Below are positions 1 through 14,945 of a DNA stretch of 64,000 bases, piece after piece. The DNA is taken from contig CM055096.1 in the NCBI GenBank assembly GCA_029204225.1, forward strand, positions 32,437,076 to 32,501,075, read 5' to 3'. The position numbers and the translations under genes were made by a program. How positions within the stretch are numbered: position 1 is the first letter of the stretch; each line of letters begins with the position of its first letter. The notes beneath the pieces were generated by a model. It was not told where the DNA came from. It worked only from the letters and a program-made list of their open reading frames with translations, and made no database searches. This DNA is from Diphasiastrum complanatum. Lineage: Eukaryota > Streptophyta > Lycopodiopsida > Lycopodiales > Lycopodiaceae.

Positions 1-412
1 TGTATTCTATGAAATGTCAAGGGCGCTTCCGACTATGGGCTAGTGTACAAGAGGCAAGAGGGTTTACCTGAAATCTATGGCTATGTGGATGCGAATTGGG
101 GAGGTGATTGCAAAAATCATAGATCCACCACAAAATATGTATTTAAGCTTCGTGGCAGTTGTGTTTCCTGGTCCAGTAAGAAGCAAAGTATAGTTGCTTT
201 GTTCGCAATAGGAGCAGAGTATAAGGCAATGTGTAGCGTAGCACAAGAAGCCATTTGGTTGAGGCAAATCTTGGATGAGATGGACATGAAGTAGGAGAAT
301 CCAACCACTATACATAGTGACAATCAGAGTGGCATTCAATTGGCATGTTTCACATGAGAACCAAACACGACAAAATTCACTATCACTTTAGACATGAGAG
401 GCTAATGAGTAG
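1..412 (+). pseudogene. Ty1/copia RNase H fragment (cut by window edge)
   Basis: From about position 43 the frame reads GYVDANWGGDCKNHRSTTKY, then VSWSSKKQSIVAL, AEYKA and EAIWLRQILDEM. This is the RNase H domain at the 3' end of copia pol. A stop follows at 292-294. The next expected motif, SDNQSGIQLA, appears after it, followed by another stop. The fragment is decayed, and its upstream part lies outside the window. Confidence 0.8.
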
Positions 413-960
413 AGAAATAAATAAACATCTGATTAGGTTTGTAAGTAGGATTAGAACATGTCAAAAATATTGTACTTTTCATCGGTTCAAATTCTAGCCA
501 ACATTTTGGTACCATAGATGATGGATCAATGATCGTCCTAGTGCTTGCTTCAAAAAACTTACATCATGTAGTGTAAATGTTTTAATAACTTTGCTAGACA
601 TGACATCTAATTCCCGGATAGTTGTGTGGCATTTAGTGGGTCCCACCACTAGAACACTCTACATTTAGAGTAAGAGAAATGCCCTCCCCTTGTATAAGCC
701 CAACCCAATGAGCACGCTTATCATATTTGTAGACTAGGAATAATAAGACGTGGATCATTAGTTAGAATAAAATAATGTTAAGGTGTCAAAGTCAAGTTAA
801 CTCAAGTTCTAAATTTAGAAGAACTCACATGGACCATGTGGGAGCCATTCCACTCTAAAATGAGCTCACGTGAATAATGTGAAAGGTACATTTCTATATT
901 AGAACCATTAGATTTTAGAGGAAGGAAAAGAGCCAATTAGAGTTGAAGGGGCAGGGTCTC
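413..960. other. no recognisable gene
   Basis: AT-rich DNA between the copia remnant and the gypsy LTR. It may contain copia 3' LTR sequence, but no second copy was seen to prove it. Confidence 0.4.
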
Positions 961-1420
961 TATAAGGTCCTACACCAAGGAAACACTAGCCAAGCAAGCC
1001 GCAACAAAGCAACACAAGGGAATCGGATGGTGGACAAACCAACCCAACCAAACCTAGATCAAACGGATCTAGCCCCCAAGCTATGGATCAATCACTCGCA
1101 AGAGATAGAGGAGTCATACCAGTAGCATGTAGCTACTAGCATCACAATCAAGCATACACCATTGAGAGCCCAATGGGTACCCTCCAAGGCCCATGCACCA
1201 CTGGTAGTGCACTGTGACACCTCATTGGACAGCCTAATTGGGCAACATCATTCAGTTCCCCTATGACTAACTGACCAATAGAATCCACCATCATGAGTTT
1301 AGGCCTCCAACCATTAATTATGACCATAATATACACTTGAGGGCCTCAAACCCCACACAATCATAATTAACTTACGCCTCTAATGAGATAATCAATCCAA
1401 GATAAGTAGTGGGCATGACA
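961..1420 (-). repeat. Ty3/gypsy 3' LTR (minus strand), family G1
   Basis: On the minus strand it begins TGTCATGCCC at 1420. It is preceded by the perfect purine tract AAGAGGGAAAAAA (1421-1433 complemented) and lies just downstream of a gypsy integrase and chromodomain remnant, as a 3' LTR should. Related copies occur at 6446-6880 (minus) and 41411-41907 (plus). The far end near 961 is approximate. Confidence 0.72.
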
Positions 1421-1433
1421 TTTTTTCCCTCTT
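1421..1433 (-). other. polypurine tract of gypsy G1
   Basis: AAGAGGGAAAAAA on the minus strand, directly abutting the LTR start TGTCATGCCC. Confidence 0.7.
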
Positions 1434-1496
1434 ATTCAAGTTCTGAGCCCAGAACTTATAGTTAGGGAAATTCATTTTTAGGCTACCTTCCTATTT

Positions 1497-2480
1497 TTAA
1501 GAATCATCATCGTCTGTATGACTCTTCCATTGAACCAAATGCTCGATAACTATACAATTTCTCAATCGCTTAGTCCTAGTATCCAAGATCTTTTCAGCTT
1601 CAAGTCGATTCACACCCAATGATTCATCCAACATGTCCAATTGGTCTCTAGAACCAAGATGTTCCCCTTCACGTAGACTTTTCTTAAGTTGAGTTACGCG
1701 GAAAATCGAGTGCACTTGCGTTCCTTCCAGGAGGTCCATTGGGTAAGCCAAGGATCTAACATTGTTTAAGATATGATACAGTCCCCTATATCTAGCAGAC
1801 AGTTTGTAATGCTTGTTAGTACGTATTACACTAGAATCTTCGAGATTTGTACCCAATCCCCCACTTGAAAGTCTCGAGGCAATCTTTTCAAATCAGCATA
1901 ATGCCTATCATGGAAACTCTAGACATTCTCACGTGGTATTTGTAGCATTTTGCATATCATGTACAAAATCTGCTACTTTTTGAAACTTGATCATTCGAGT
2001 CTCAACCGCAATGGGTGATCTAGGCTCAAAACCATACATAAGCATGAACAAGCTATAACTGGTAGCCGAATGCTTCCTACTGTTGTAACTCAATCTAGGG
2101 TAGATACTTATCTCAATGATATTGTCATTAGGAAACATATGCTTGTAGCATTTGTTCGATTGTCTAATTTTTTCTTTCCGTCTGGCCATCCGTGATCAGA
2201 AGAACTCAAGCTCAATGTAATTTCTAGGTTAGCGAACACGACCGACCAAATGTGACTGGTGAACTTTGGATTGCGATCGCTCACAATGTCACCTGGTAAT
2301 CTATAAAGCCTAAGAAGATACGCAAATATTTGAGCTAAATCAAAATCCTTTGCAGTGATCTTTACAGAAATAAATGTAGCCAATTTGGTAAGATGGTCGA
2401 CACTACCCAAATTGCGACATTTTGTTTATTCGTTCGCAGTAATCCAACCATGAAATCCAGGGAAATACTATCTCATAATC
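1497..2480 (-). pseudogene. Ty3/gypsy pol 3' end (integrase and chromodomain-like), decayed
   Basis: Read 2480 to 1497 on the minus strand. The integrase core shows VDHLTKLATFISVK and RLPGDIVSDRNPKFTS. After a frameshift near 2180 comes YNSRKHSATSYSLFMLMYGF, then LSARYRGLYHILNNV, VHSIFRVTQLKKSL and a chromo-like end with LRNCIVIEHLVQWKSH. At least two frame changes separate the parts. The minus-strand LTR and purine tract follow directly, so this is the 3' end of one old insertion. RT and gag are not visible upstream. Confidence 0.8.
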
Positions 2481-3720
2481 AATCTAGAAAATCCTATGGA
2501 TGTAATATTCCACAAAAACTTCCTTATTCTTGACATGATGTAATAATCCACAAAAACTTCCTTATTCTAGACATGACACAAAGTGTCATTCCCAAGTTAG
2601 GGTCCAATCCAAAATGCATCTAGATTCAAATAGTCTTAAGTTTTAATCTAGAATAACTTAAGATCCACTGGAACTTCTCTATAAAAAGTTATGAATTTTG
2701 GCTTACCTCAATGATCCAACTCCTTGAGTTTTCAGGATAGTATTCTATCTTTTGCCCAATCAAAAAAAAGATTAAGGCCAAAAGTTCCCATGTATTCTAT
2801 GCACAAAAACCCTCTATATGAATCAAAAAAATGACAAATAAAGATTGCGACTTATAAGCAATACATATCAACAACAATATCCATAAGTAAGATTATATTG
2901 TTGATTCAAACAACTAACTCATAAGTAGCACTTTTGACTCAGTTAGCTGTAACAAATTTAGAAAATATTTGAATGTCTAGGTGTGGGCCCAATTTCACAC
3001 CCCATTCAATCTTATTCTAAATCCATCCTAGGTCAACAAGTAATTCTCATTCAGAAATCATTGTTACCCAATGGAAATTGTCTCTATACAATTCTCATCA
3101 ATACGCCTATGCTTTATTGAATAGTTTATGCATGCATATAAACTCAGTATTCATTGTAGATTTACAGGATTAAAAAAATTGCACAAAAACTAATGATCTC
3201 GCACAATGATTCTCTACATAGCATAATTCTACAGATTTTACTCAATCTGTAAACAACTCTTTTTTTAACTAAGAGTCCTGTAACTCAATGAACTCTAAGA
3301 GAAAATATTTCTCAAAGAGTGCTATTTCATAACCAAAATGTCAGCTAAATATTATTCCAAAAGAATATATTTTTAGAAGATGTAATATCAAAATATCCTA
3401 TTGATTATGATCCTTGAAACAGGCCCCTCATCTATACATATTACGGATTCCTCCTGGAATCTATGCAATAGATGTTTCTTCTAGATAGAATATTGATCTT
3501 GATTCTAGAAACAAGTCCCTCATCTATGTACATTACGGATTCCTCCTAGATTCTATGCAATAGATGTTTTTCCTAGATAACTTTCTATTACATTTCTCTC
3601 TTTTTGATCAGGGTGTGGATGGTCCTCTTGGAGGAGGAACTGGCAAGACACCCTATGGGGTGTGGACATGATCAAAACCATCACTCAAGAAGTGTCGGGA
3701 TGCATTGCTTCTGCTCAGAT
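2481..3720. other. unassigned AT-rich DNA with a tandem dimer
   Basis: There is no convincing reading frame. A 92-bp unit containing CATTACGGATTCCTCCT is present twice in tandem, about 3398-3490 and 3490-3585, with roughly 85-90% similarity by eye. Confidence 0.5.
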
Positions 3721-3724
3721 CTCC

Positions 3725-5793
<2,069 letters not shown>

Positions 5794-5800
5794 AGGGGAG

Positions 5801-6400
5801 TGCTGGAATTCGATGCTCAGCCTCAAAGCCATTCATTAATCAGCATCCTGAAAGCTATACAAACCCAGAAAAAGAAGGCTCAAATTTTTGAATAGGAAAT
5901 CGCAAAATTCATGATCGATTTTTCTAAAAATTTTCGATACCGGATCGACCCAAAAAATTCTACATTTTTTGAGTCAGTGTATATTTTTTGAGTCATTGTA
6001 TATTTTTTGATACTTGTAAATTTTGATACTGTCGGGTCTAAAATCCAACCCAACGACTTCACGTTGATAGTCCGCCCACTTTGTACATGCATTAACTATA
6101 ATGAGGCAGTTCTAATAACTACAACAAAACAATTGTTGTAGATATTTTGTTGTACATCAATCCTAAAATTTTCATTAGAAAACTTCTTCTAATGATTCTT
6201 AATTTGATAAATCTTTTTGTAGCCATCGTTATCACGGCCAACGACTGTAAGCTAAAGTTATCACTTCAAGCATTGTACTCACTATTTGATATTAATCAAA
6301 GTGCAAATTCCCAGTCTCACTATTGTACAGTTTCATTGAGAATTTGTATGAATCATTCAATTTGAATATTCTATTGCTAATTGTGGCACTTTTGATCCTA
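5801..6400 (+). repeat. copia 3' LTR (start clear, end uncertain)
   Basis: The pol remnant stops at 5793 and is followed by AAGGGGAG (purine tract, 5793-5800), then TGCTGGAATTCGATGCTCAG, a typical LTR start. No 5' partner is visible, so the far end is not fixed; it lies before the gypsy LTR at 6446. Confidence 0.55.
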
Positions 6401-6445
6401 CACGCACCCGCTCGAGCTTCTGCTGACTAACCTCTTGATTTTCGA

Positions 6446-6880
6446 CACAAGCAAGCCAAAACAAAACAACACAAGGGAATCGGATGGTGGACAAACCAAC
6501 CCAACCAAACCTAGATCAAATGGATCTAGCCCCCAAGATATGGATCAATCACTCACAAAGGATAGATGAATCATATCAACAGCATGTAGCTAGTAGCATC
6601 ACAATCAAGCATACACTAGTGAGAGCCCAATGGGTATACTTATACCCTCCAAGGCCCATGCACCACTAGTCATGCACTATGACACCTCACTGGACACCTC
6701 TGCAGCCTAACTAGGCCACGTCATCTAGTTCCCCTATGATTCTCTGATAGACTTATAAAAATCCACCATCATGAGTTTAAGCCTCCAACCATCCTCATAA
6801 TCATAATTAACTTACGAGTTGGGGTAGGCCTACTAACCTCTAATAGGATAATTAATTCAAGATCAGTTGTGGGCGTGACA
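6446..6880 (-). repeat. gypsy G1 LTR, second copy (minus strand)
   Basis: It starts TGTCACGCCC on the minus strand at 6880 and aligns over most of its length to the LTR at 961-1420, including the CCCAACCAAACCTAGATCAA and AGCATACAC segments. Its inner end diverges from that copy before about 6446. No primer binding site or purine tract was recognised beside it, so it may be a solo or truncated LTR. Confidence 0.65.
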
Positions 6881-7929
6881 GTGTCCTCCAAGAATAAAAA
6901 GGCACTTTTGTTACTCCCATTTCATGTTCAATAAAGAGGTCCTAGGAGATTATGCTAAGAAGAGCATGGAATGTGAAAAGAAATATCATACTATACAATG
7001 AAAGTTGATGAATAGCCAAATCAAAGATTACGGAGAATATAAAATACATGTAATATAAATAACTTTTTATTGTGATCAAAATCATGAAAGGTCAAACAAA
7101 AAGTAAAATACATGAGAATAAAATGAATGGCATCAAAGTGCAAGAGAGGAAATGAGAAAGGTAGCACTACCTTAGTGGGAATCATCCAAGATTGAGTGTT
7201 TAAAAGTATAAATAAAGAATGTTGTCTTATAATAGTTGATCGAAGGAGAAAGTTATATTAAAGCACTTGGTTGCAAGCATTGATTTTGCATGTTTGCATC
7301 TAGTGTTTGATGTAAAGGACACTATTGAAAATGTCTTTTATGTTTTGCTTTATGTCAAAGCTTTAACAAGTTGTTACCTTTTTGTGGAATGATCTCATCA
7401 CAGTCTAATAAATTTTAAATGTTTCTCTTGTTTTTCATTTCTATATACATTTAAGTGAGGGGAAAAACCTAAACCCCATGAGCTTTTATGGGCATGATAT
7501 CCTTTATGATCCAAAGCCCATGGGCTTTTTGTGCAAACAAAAAAAGAGGGTGATTATGGGATATAATATTTATAAAAATGGACCACTTATTTATTCCTAG
7601 CCTTTTACATCTAGAATAAAGTCTATCTCCAAGGACCTTTTGGGATTGAGGACAAGCAAGGGCAAGGCTCCAAAAACCAAAATATTTGCATAGGGCATGA
7701 GTTCATCCTAGATAGAAGTTGTAGGCAAACCAACTTGTTGACATTTTTTTGCCTAGAAACTCTCTTTTGCACTTTCCACTTTCACTCATTATTCAATCAT
7801 TTTTATAGCATTCACATATTCCTTTGTTGCTTTCTTGTTCTTCATCATCGATGCATGTACTCCATTCTGTACATAATCTTCGTCTCAAAATTAGGCTTTT
7901 GTCTATTATTAATTTGGTCTTGCTAATTT
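6881..7929. other. no recognisable gene
   Basis: AT-rich intergenic DNA with scattered stops in all frames. I see no coding or structural signal. Confidence 0.4.
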
Positions 7930-7990
7930 GTACGTGCGTGCGCGCGCGCACGTACACACACACACACACATTCATTCATTCATTCATTGT
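7930..7990. repeat. compound microsatellite (GC/GT)n-(CA)n-(ATTC)n
   Basis: Alternating purine-pyrimidine DNA, GTACGTGCGTGCGCGCGCGC then ACGTAC, is nearly palindromic. A (CA)n run and then an (ATTC)n run follow. Confidence 0.95.
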
Positions 7991-8609
7991 TGGCTTAGTT
8001 GGTTAGCTTGACATCCAAAGTTTCTTTGGTCTCAGGTTCGAGCCTCCCCTTGGAAACCACGAAGCATTCATTATAGGTGTGACATGGATAATTGCACTTT
8101 ATAGCAATTGAAAGTGTATTTGCAAGATTAGACAATTCGCAAATTTGCATGGGAAAACACAACATAGCAATGTGTAAAACTCATGCACATAAGAAATAAT
8201 CATTCGTATGATATCCCAAGGGTTGAAGAGATGTACTTCATGCATGGAGTAACCACAACAATTTTTATAGGGTTATGAAAATCAAACAAACTGAAACTAT
8301 TTAATTATTTAATGAATTGGCTCCTTTGTGAAAATTTAAATTTATGACATGCTAATGACATTAAAATGCTTACTGAACACAAATATAATCTTTCCATATT
8401 ATTCTAATTGGATAGCTACAAACTCAAGATTGTGGCTAGAAGAAAATTGAAGTTTGCTATGAATGGAAGTATTTGAAATAATAAATCATTTTTATTTTTC
8501 CACTAGGTGGTCTTTAGGTTAATGAATTGTTGTGTATGTAGATCGTTGGAGCAATGCTAAACTTTTTCAGATAGTTTTGTGTTGTACAATGGTTATAAGC
8601 ATTTGAAAG

Positions 8610-9470
<861 letters not shown>

Positions 9471-9477
9471 TGGAACG

Positions 9478-10370
9478 GATCAAGAACCAGAGGAAGAGGC
9501 AGAAGAAGATACATAAGTTGATGCTGACGAAGAACAAATGCAGATCGATATCCAACCAGAGCCAGCACATGAAGATCACCAAATTTCTGATATCCAGCAG
9601 GAAGAGGATGATGATGTTGAGCCAGCAGTCCTTGATGAAGAGCTATATTTGAAGACCTTCGGGATGCTGCTAGCAGACAGCCAGACATCCATTCAGCATT
9701 TTGTGAATTTGGAGAACGTTGCGCGGAAGTTGGGGAGCAAATACGACACTGTACGTGCAAACCTTATTCAGAAGGATAAGGAGATGCAAGCAACTAAATC
9801 AGAGTTGTCCCAGAAGACCAAAGAGCTTGAAGAAGTTCAAAATGCGCTAACAAAGAAAGACACAGCCCTAGAAGAAGACCAAGGCAAACTTGATGCCACT
9901 CTAGAGGCGACCAGTCCAACCAGTTTGAGAATGAAAATTCATTGCTCAAACAAAAACTCCAGACCCTGCAAGCCTCACTCCAGGAAGAAAGACATGCTCG
10001 TGCGACCCTCCAAAGTTCTAACAAGGAGCTGGAAGTTAAATTGAAGGACGTCGAGGCTAGTCAGAAGCAACTGAAAGACTTTGTTCTTCAATTGCAGAGT
10101 TCAACAGATATGTTAAAGTAGGAGTATACAAGAAACAGACTGAGGAAGCCATCTTGTGACGAATTAGTGTTGAAGTAACCCTTGGAGCCTGTGTTTTCCA
10201 TGGGAGATATAGGATTGATCTAGTGGCGTGGAAGGGAATCCAAGAAAAGATCATCCAATCCTTCCAGCTACAATATTTATAGCCGCAGATGGTAGAGTAT
10301 GAGAAGCTGAAGGATGAGTTGGAAGAGGCGAAGTACAATTCAAGCCAGATTCAGATTTTTGAATAAGAAC
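9478..10370 (+). pseudogene. unrecognised acidic / coiled-coil protein remnant
   Basis: The frame opens with an acidic stretch (QEPEEEAEEDT, a stop, then VDADEEQMQIDIQPEP) and runs through DDDVEPAVLDEELYLKTFGM to a clear coiled coil (KDKEMQATKSELSQKTKELE, then EVQNALTKKDTALEEDQGKL). A one-base frameshift near 9908 moves the coiled coil to the next frame, where DQSNQFENENSLLKQKLQTL and SNKELEVKLKDVEASQKQLK continue to 10119. Later pieces include EYEKLKDELEEAKYNSSQIQ. The stops and frameshift make it a pseudogene. The family is not recognised. With the block at 10,680-11,545 it may once have formed one gene or one retroelement ORF. Confidence 0.6.
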
Positions 10371-10679
10371 CAGTCCAATAGCAAGATCAAGTGATGCAAA
10401 TGGGACGCACCAACTGTAGACACATTAGCAAAGGCCACCCAAACCGATGTAATTTTTAGGCAAGTGCAGAAAGACCAATCAGTGCAGACTGATGCTAAGA
10501 AGACCAAAGCTGTAGCAGAAGTACCATCCACTATTGTATCATTACCAGTGGTAGTCATTCCGCAGCAGAGCAAAATCACACCAAGAGGGAGTGCCAAGAG
10601 AAAGGACGAGGTAGCATACTCACTATAAAGACATAATTTTAGACATTCCAGCAAGAAATAACAAGTTTCTTACCTCTTT

Positions 10680-11545
10680 TTTATAGTCCTGAACTCCAGT
10701 GGAGAATGGATTATCTTCTCTTACCTAAACTTTTTGGTAACACCAAAGTGCAATGGAAAAGTCCTTGGACTTTCGCCAACCTAAACAATTTTCGGATGCA
10801 CAAAAGGTGTCTTGGCCTTAGCCATTGTTCATAACAAGTTCAATGTGCAAACTAACTACATTCATGTTGTTACAAGGTGTTTGTATATATATGTCCTAGA
10901 ATACCTAAAAACATTCGAAAACAATATTTTTCCTGCTCTGGATGAGTATGTGAATAAACTAGAAACAATAAATATTTTTGATGTGAAAGAAGTTGTTCCT
11001 AGTCCTACTCCCATCTCTCCCAGATTTTCAAGTCAACTTCTTTTCCCTGATCTGTGGGCAATCTACACAGATTGGGAAACTAATTATTCTCGATACTTGG
11101 ATGAAGTAAAAACCAACAATTTACTTCGATCCACCAATCTAATAACCAGACCACATTACACATACAGCCACGTAAATATCGGTTCTCTCATTTCCTATGC
11201 GCTCTTAGCCATCCAACAGCTGTACATTAAAGAAAAATTTCCAGAATATACATATGTAGTCCTCTCACTAACTGTTCCTTCTGAGGTGTCTGAAATCCTG
11301 ACTGAGGATAGTTGGTACGCTCACCTTGTGAATAATACACTGATCGACAACCCCCTTGGACCATTGGGCAATCGAGGAATGGGGAAATATCCCAATTTAT
11401 CATTTCAAGAAGATTATATGTAGAGGAACAACTACTTCCTTGCCACCAAAGGGATGGCAATTGAGCAAGTCAATGCAGAGAATGAAGCCCGAGTGAAGGC
11501 CATCTTCCACAGAAAGCCAGCCACCAGAAAGAGGCAAAGAAGGAT
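10680..11545 (+). pseudogene. unrecognised globular protein remnant with basic tail
   Basis: A first frame reads SPELQWRMDYLLLPKLFGNT, KVQWKSPWTFANLNNFRMHK. A frameshift near 10,810 leads to a 203-codon open frame (to 11423) with ALDEYVNKLETINIFDVKEV, LFPDLWAIYTDWETNYSRYL and SLISYALLAIQQLYIKEKFP. After a TAG the same frame continues NNYFLATKGMAIEQVNAENE and ends in a basic tail, FHRKPATRKRQRRM. I do not recognise the family. The downstream DNA (11,740-12,060) resembles an LTR, so a retroelement accessory ORF is possible. Confidence 0.55.
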
Positions 11546-11739
11546 GTGAGCAGACTATTTGCGAGCCGCTACACAACTGAGAAAGGGAATATGTGGAGGC
11601 CTATGATCCCACATTATCCAAATTCAATGTTTTATATTATAAAAATTTTCAATTTTTGTACATGAAAATATGCATAGTGCCTAAATTCATGTAAAGGCCT
11701 ATTTGCATTTTGTAAATTAATTTTAAGTAAGAACTCGTG

Positions 11740-12060
11740 ACATTTTGTGCGACGTTCTATAGCGACACATTAGCGAATCCCAACCGACATCTTAACGGTT
11801 GGTGATCGACGCTCAAGCCGGTGTTCGTTCCTATAAGGGCGACACTCAGAGCCATTGTACGTATGCAGAGATTGAGCTATCAATAGAGAGAAGAGAGCCA
11901 GTTTTATAGCTTGTGCTTTCCTTTTATTTGTTATTTGTTACAGTTGCACTTCTTATCAATTGAGCGAACACACTTTGATTAATCTGTAACCGATTTAGAT
12001 AGACATCTGTTTGCGGCATTCACTCTTCACTTGTACTAAATTCCAGATTCTCTAACATGG
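11740..12060 (+). other. LTR-like segment (single copy seen)
   Basis: It contains ACCGACATCTTAACGGTTGG, a TATA-like CCTATAAGGGC and GAGATTGAGCTATCAATAGA, a layout like a plant LTR U3-R-U5. No second copy occurs in the window, so this is only a suggestion. Up to 12,480 nothing else is recognised. Confidence 0.25.
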
Positions 12061-12479
12061 ATTTGCAGGCAACATCTGAGAGCGACAATTCTAACTAATG
12101 TGTGCAGGGAATTAGCTGAAGCCTTAAGCTTAATTCTAATCAGATTAACTCTGAATGAGCTATGTATTTAGATAAAGAACTTAACTAACGTTCTATTTTG
12201 TTTGTTTTCTGTGATAAAAACTAATTCCTTGTGCTTGTTAAGAGGAATCGAAAGCTGAATAGATTCTATGTGAAGGATGTTTTTGCTTGTTGTTGTCAGA
12301 TTAATTACTTACTGTTGTCTAAAGAGCCTAGAATTTGGATAACCAGACTTGTCGATGTAGTATTCTACCTTGAATATTACATTCACCATTTGTCCATCAC
12401 CCTTGTACACTTATCGATTTGAAAGAGGAGATTTCTCTCTCGAAGAAGAAGAACAATAAAACATTTTATACTACTTAAT

Positions 12480-13260
12480 TCACTGATTTTGTGGAAATCT
12501 ATAACAACTAGGCTACCATGGATATGCTCAAGTTTCTCCGACACCTAGTCCATCGAGGAACTATCTGAGACATGTGAGTTCATTGGCCATTTTCGTGGCT
12601 ATGATATATTATGCTTCATAAGATGATTGAGCAGTGATAGTCTGCTTCTTGTTGACCCAGAGAATGGTTGCATTCGCTGCAATGGTGCACCCTCCCGAGA
12701 CACTTTTATAGTCATCCTTGAGTGATGCCCAACTTGCATCGCTGTAAGAGTGCATCTGGAATCCGGCATCACGAGAATAACACAGCCCGTAATCCTTCGT
12801 CTTCTAAAGGTATTGTAGGATCCGCTTCGCAATCTTCCACTGTGTCAAGCCTGGGTTCATGCTGAACTAGCTCATCCTAAACACGACATAAGAATGTCAG
12901 GGCATGTGTTATGTGCTAGCTACATCAGTGATCCAATAAGCCTCCTATAAGGCATGTGTTGCATTATCTCTTTCTCTTCATTAGTCTTTGGACAATCTTC
13001 GTTGGTCAGAATTGTTCCTGCAAGCATTGGGGTATTTGCCCCATTGCAAAGTGTCATCCCGAAATCATCTAGGATCTTCTGGATGTACCTGGACTGATGA
13101 AGGTATAGTTTTCCTTCGTCATAATCATGGTTGATTTGCAAGCCTAGGTAGCATCTAGCTTCTCCTAGGTCTGTTATCTCGAAATGTTTTGAGATGTCGC
13201 TCTTCACTTCGGTAATCAGCTCTTCGCTTCTGCATAGTATCAGTGTGTCGTCTGTTGAGA
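12480..13260 (-). pseudogene. Ty1/copia RT-RNase H fragment (minus strand)
   Basis: Read 13260 to 12480: an RT end resembling TDDTLILCRSEEL, then VKSDISKHFEITDLGEARCY, LGLQINHDYDEGKLYLHQSR and GANTPMLAGTI. After stops come the RNase H pieces KDYGLCYSRDAGFQMHSYSD, ASWASLKDDYKSVSGG and LWVNKKQTITAQSS. There are multiple stops and no LTRs in view. The match to copia RT/RNase H is clear; the ends are approximate. Confidence 0.82.
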
Positions 13261-14437
13261 AATCGTAGGCCGAACAATCAGGTTGCTCTGAGGAAATTCG
13301 AGTGTTTCTGATTAGGTGATGTTTCCGGTTGGAGCTCAGATGGAGCCGATCTGTCGGATAAGGCTACTGCCTCAAGCTCCAATCAATCATCCTTCGAACA
13401 ATAGATAGCTTTTGCTAATCTGACAATGAGTTTATGAAAATTAAAAGACAATATCTATTGACAGCGGAAACATATGTACTAAAAAATTGAACAAGCATTG
13501 TAACATTCAGACTTTGCACATTGAGCAGAGAAGATGTAACTCGTCCACATTTGTTGGAAGTATTTCTACTCCACTACGGTGGCTAGGTCTAAGAAAGAGG
13601 TTTGTCGGTAGACCGGTTGTCCACCTTCTAAGTTCTACAAAGCTTAACAACTGTGAAATGGAAACATGAATGAAAAGGAGCACCAAGGCTTCCCAACTGG
13701 TGCTCAGAATGGAAACTAGTTAAGGTGTGGCTAAGGCAATACCCAACTAGCCACTACTTGGAAAATAAACTTGCTAAAGCTTACTCAACTAGCAAGGATC
13801 AACAATAAACTAGGTTTGCTAAGGCTTCCCAACTAGCAGACCGTAAAACTAATTCTAACTCCCAAAGGAAAATAAAATGAGATTGCGGCTATAGTAAACA
13901 ATGAAACAATAAAAACATGCCACAATTAAAACCAATGAAAAGGAGACAAGAGGAGGCCCAAGCACCTTCCCTCAACCTACGCACCTTCCCAAAGGGAACA
14001 CAATGAAAATGCAAGATAATAACAAGAACAATTTGCCATAATCTCAAAGTGTTATTTTACAATGGAAATGCCTCTCTTCTTATAGCAAGAAGGGCCTTCC
14101 ATAAGCTTCTACTAACTTATGGGATTAGTTTCTAAAACTTGCCATTTTAAGGCTTCTAAACTTCTAACTTAGAAAGTTTAAGACTCTTAACTTAGAACTC
14201 AAGATAACTTAGAATCTTTTATTTTCTAAGCTTAAGTTTCTAAGTTTAAGTTCTCTAAGTTAAGTTTTTTAACTTAGAAGTTTAGAATTTATTAAAGTTT
14301 CTACCCCTGAACTTATAACACACATGCCATGGTAGGAGCTTATTAACAAGTACTCACACGTGGACTTACAATACACATGCCACGGTGTTTTATTTTACTT
14401 TGATTTAACTTTGTTGCTAACATTATCCCCCTATTAA
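13261..14437. other. unassigned; imperfect short repeats
   Basis: Between 13,680 and 13,870 a unit like GCTAAGGCTTCCCAACTAGC recurs imperfectly about four times. At 14,150-14,290 there is low-complexity DNA built from CTTAGAA and TTCTAAG in both orientations, able to fold back. No gene is seen. Confidence 0.5.
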
Positions 14438-14439
14438 TT

Positions 14440-14945
14440 GGATTGGCGGTCCCACGCATCAATTCTGCAGTTGTCTCTAGCTTCCCATCATCCTAGTGCA
14501 CCCACATCATCCACCTTATCCATAAAAATGGTGATGATTCCTGGTAACTATCGTACTATCATGATTGGGCATGTTCTTGCGAAGCTATATGGTACTATAC
14601 TTCAGTTTGCTGTGAGTTCAGAGGCGAAAGCCAAGAGATTACGCTTTGGGCCAGGCAAGGTTCCAAGTCCATTATTCTACTATTGATTATATCTTCACAC
14701 TCCGGGCTTTGATTGAGGAAGCCAAGCACATGAAAGAGAAGGTTTACTATTGTTTCATGGACCTCGGGAAAGCCTTTGATTTAGTTCCTCGCTCCTTGCT
14801 CATGAGACTTCGTGATCTTGGCTTCTCCACTGGTATGAGCGTCTCCAGAAGATTTGGATCTTTGATGGGTTGTATTTCCAATTATTCACGCGAGGATTCA
14901 ATGGATGATGTACAAGAGCTTGGGTTGTTGAATATGGTATGAAAA
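14440..14945 (+). pseudogene. LINE reverse transcriptase fragment
   Basis: Frames read [20 protein letters not shown], then (shifted) YSTIDYIFTLRALIEEAKHM, VYYCFMDLGKAFDLVPRSLL and [11 protein letters not shown]. This is the early RT domain of the LINE family found repeatedly in intron 3, truncated at both ends and frameshifted. Confidence 0.8.
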
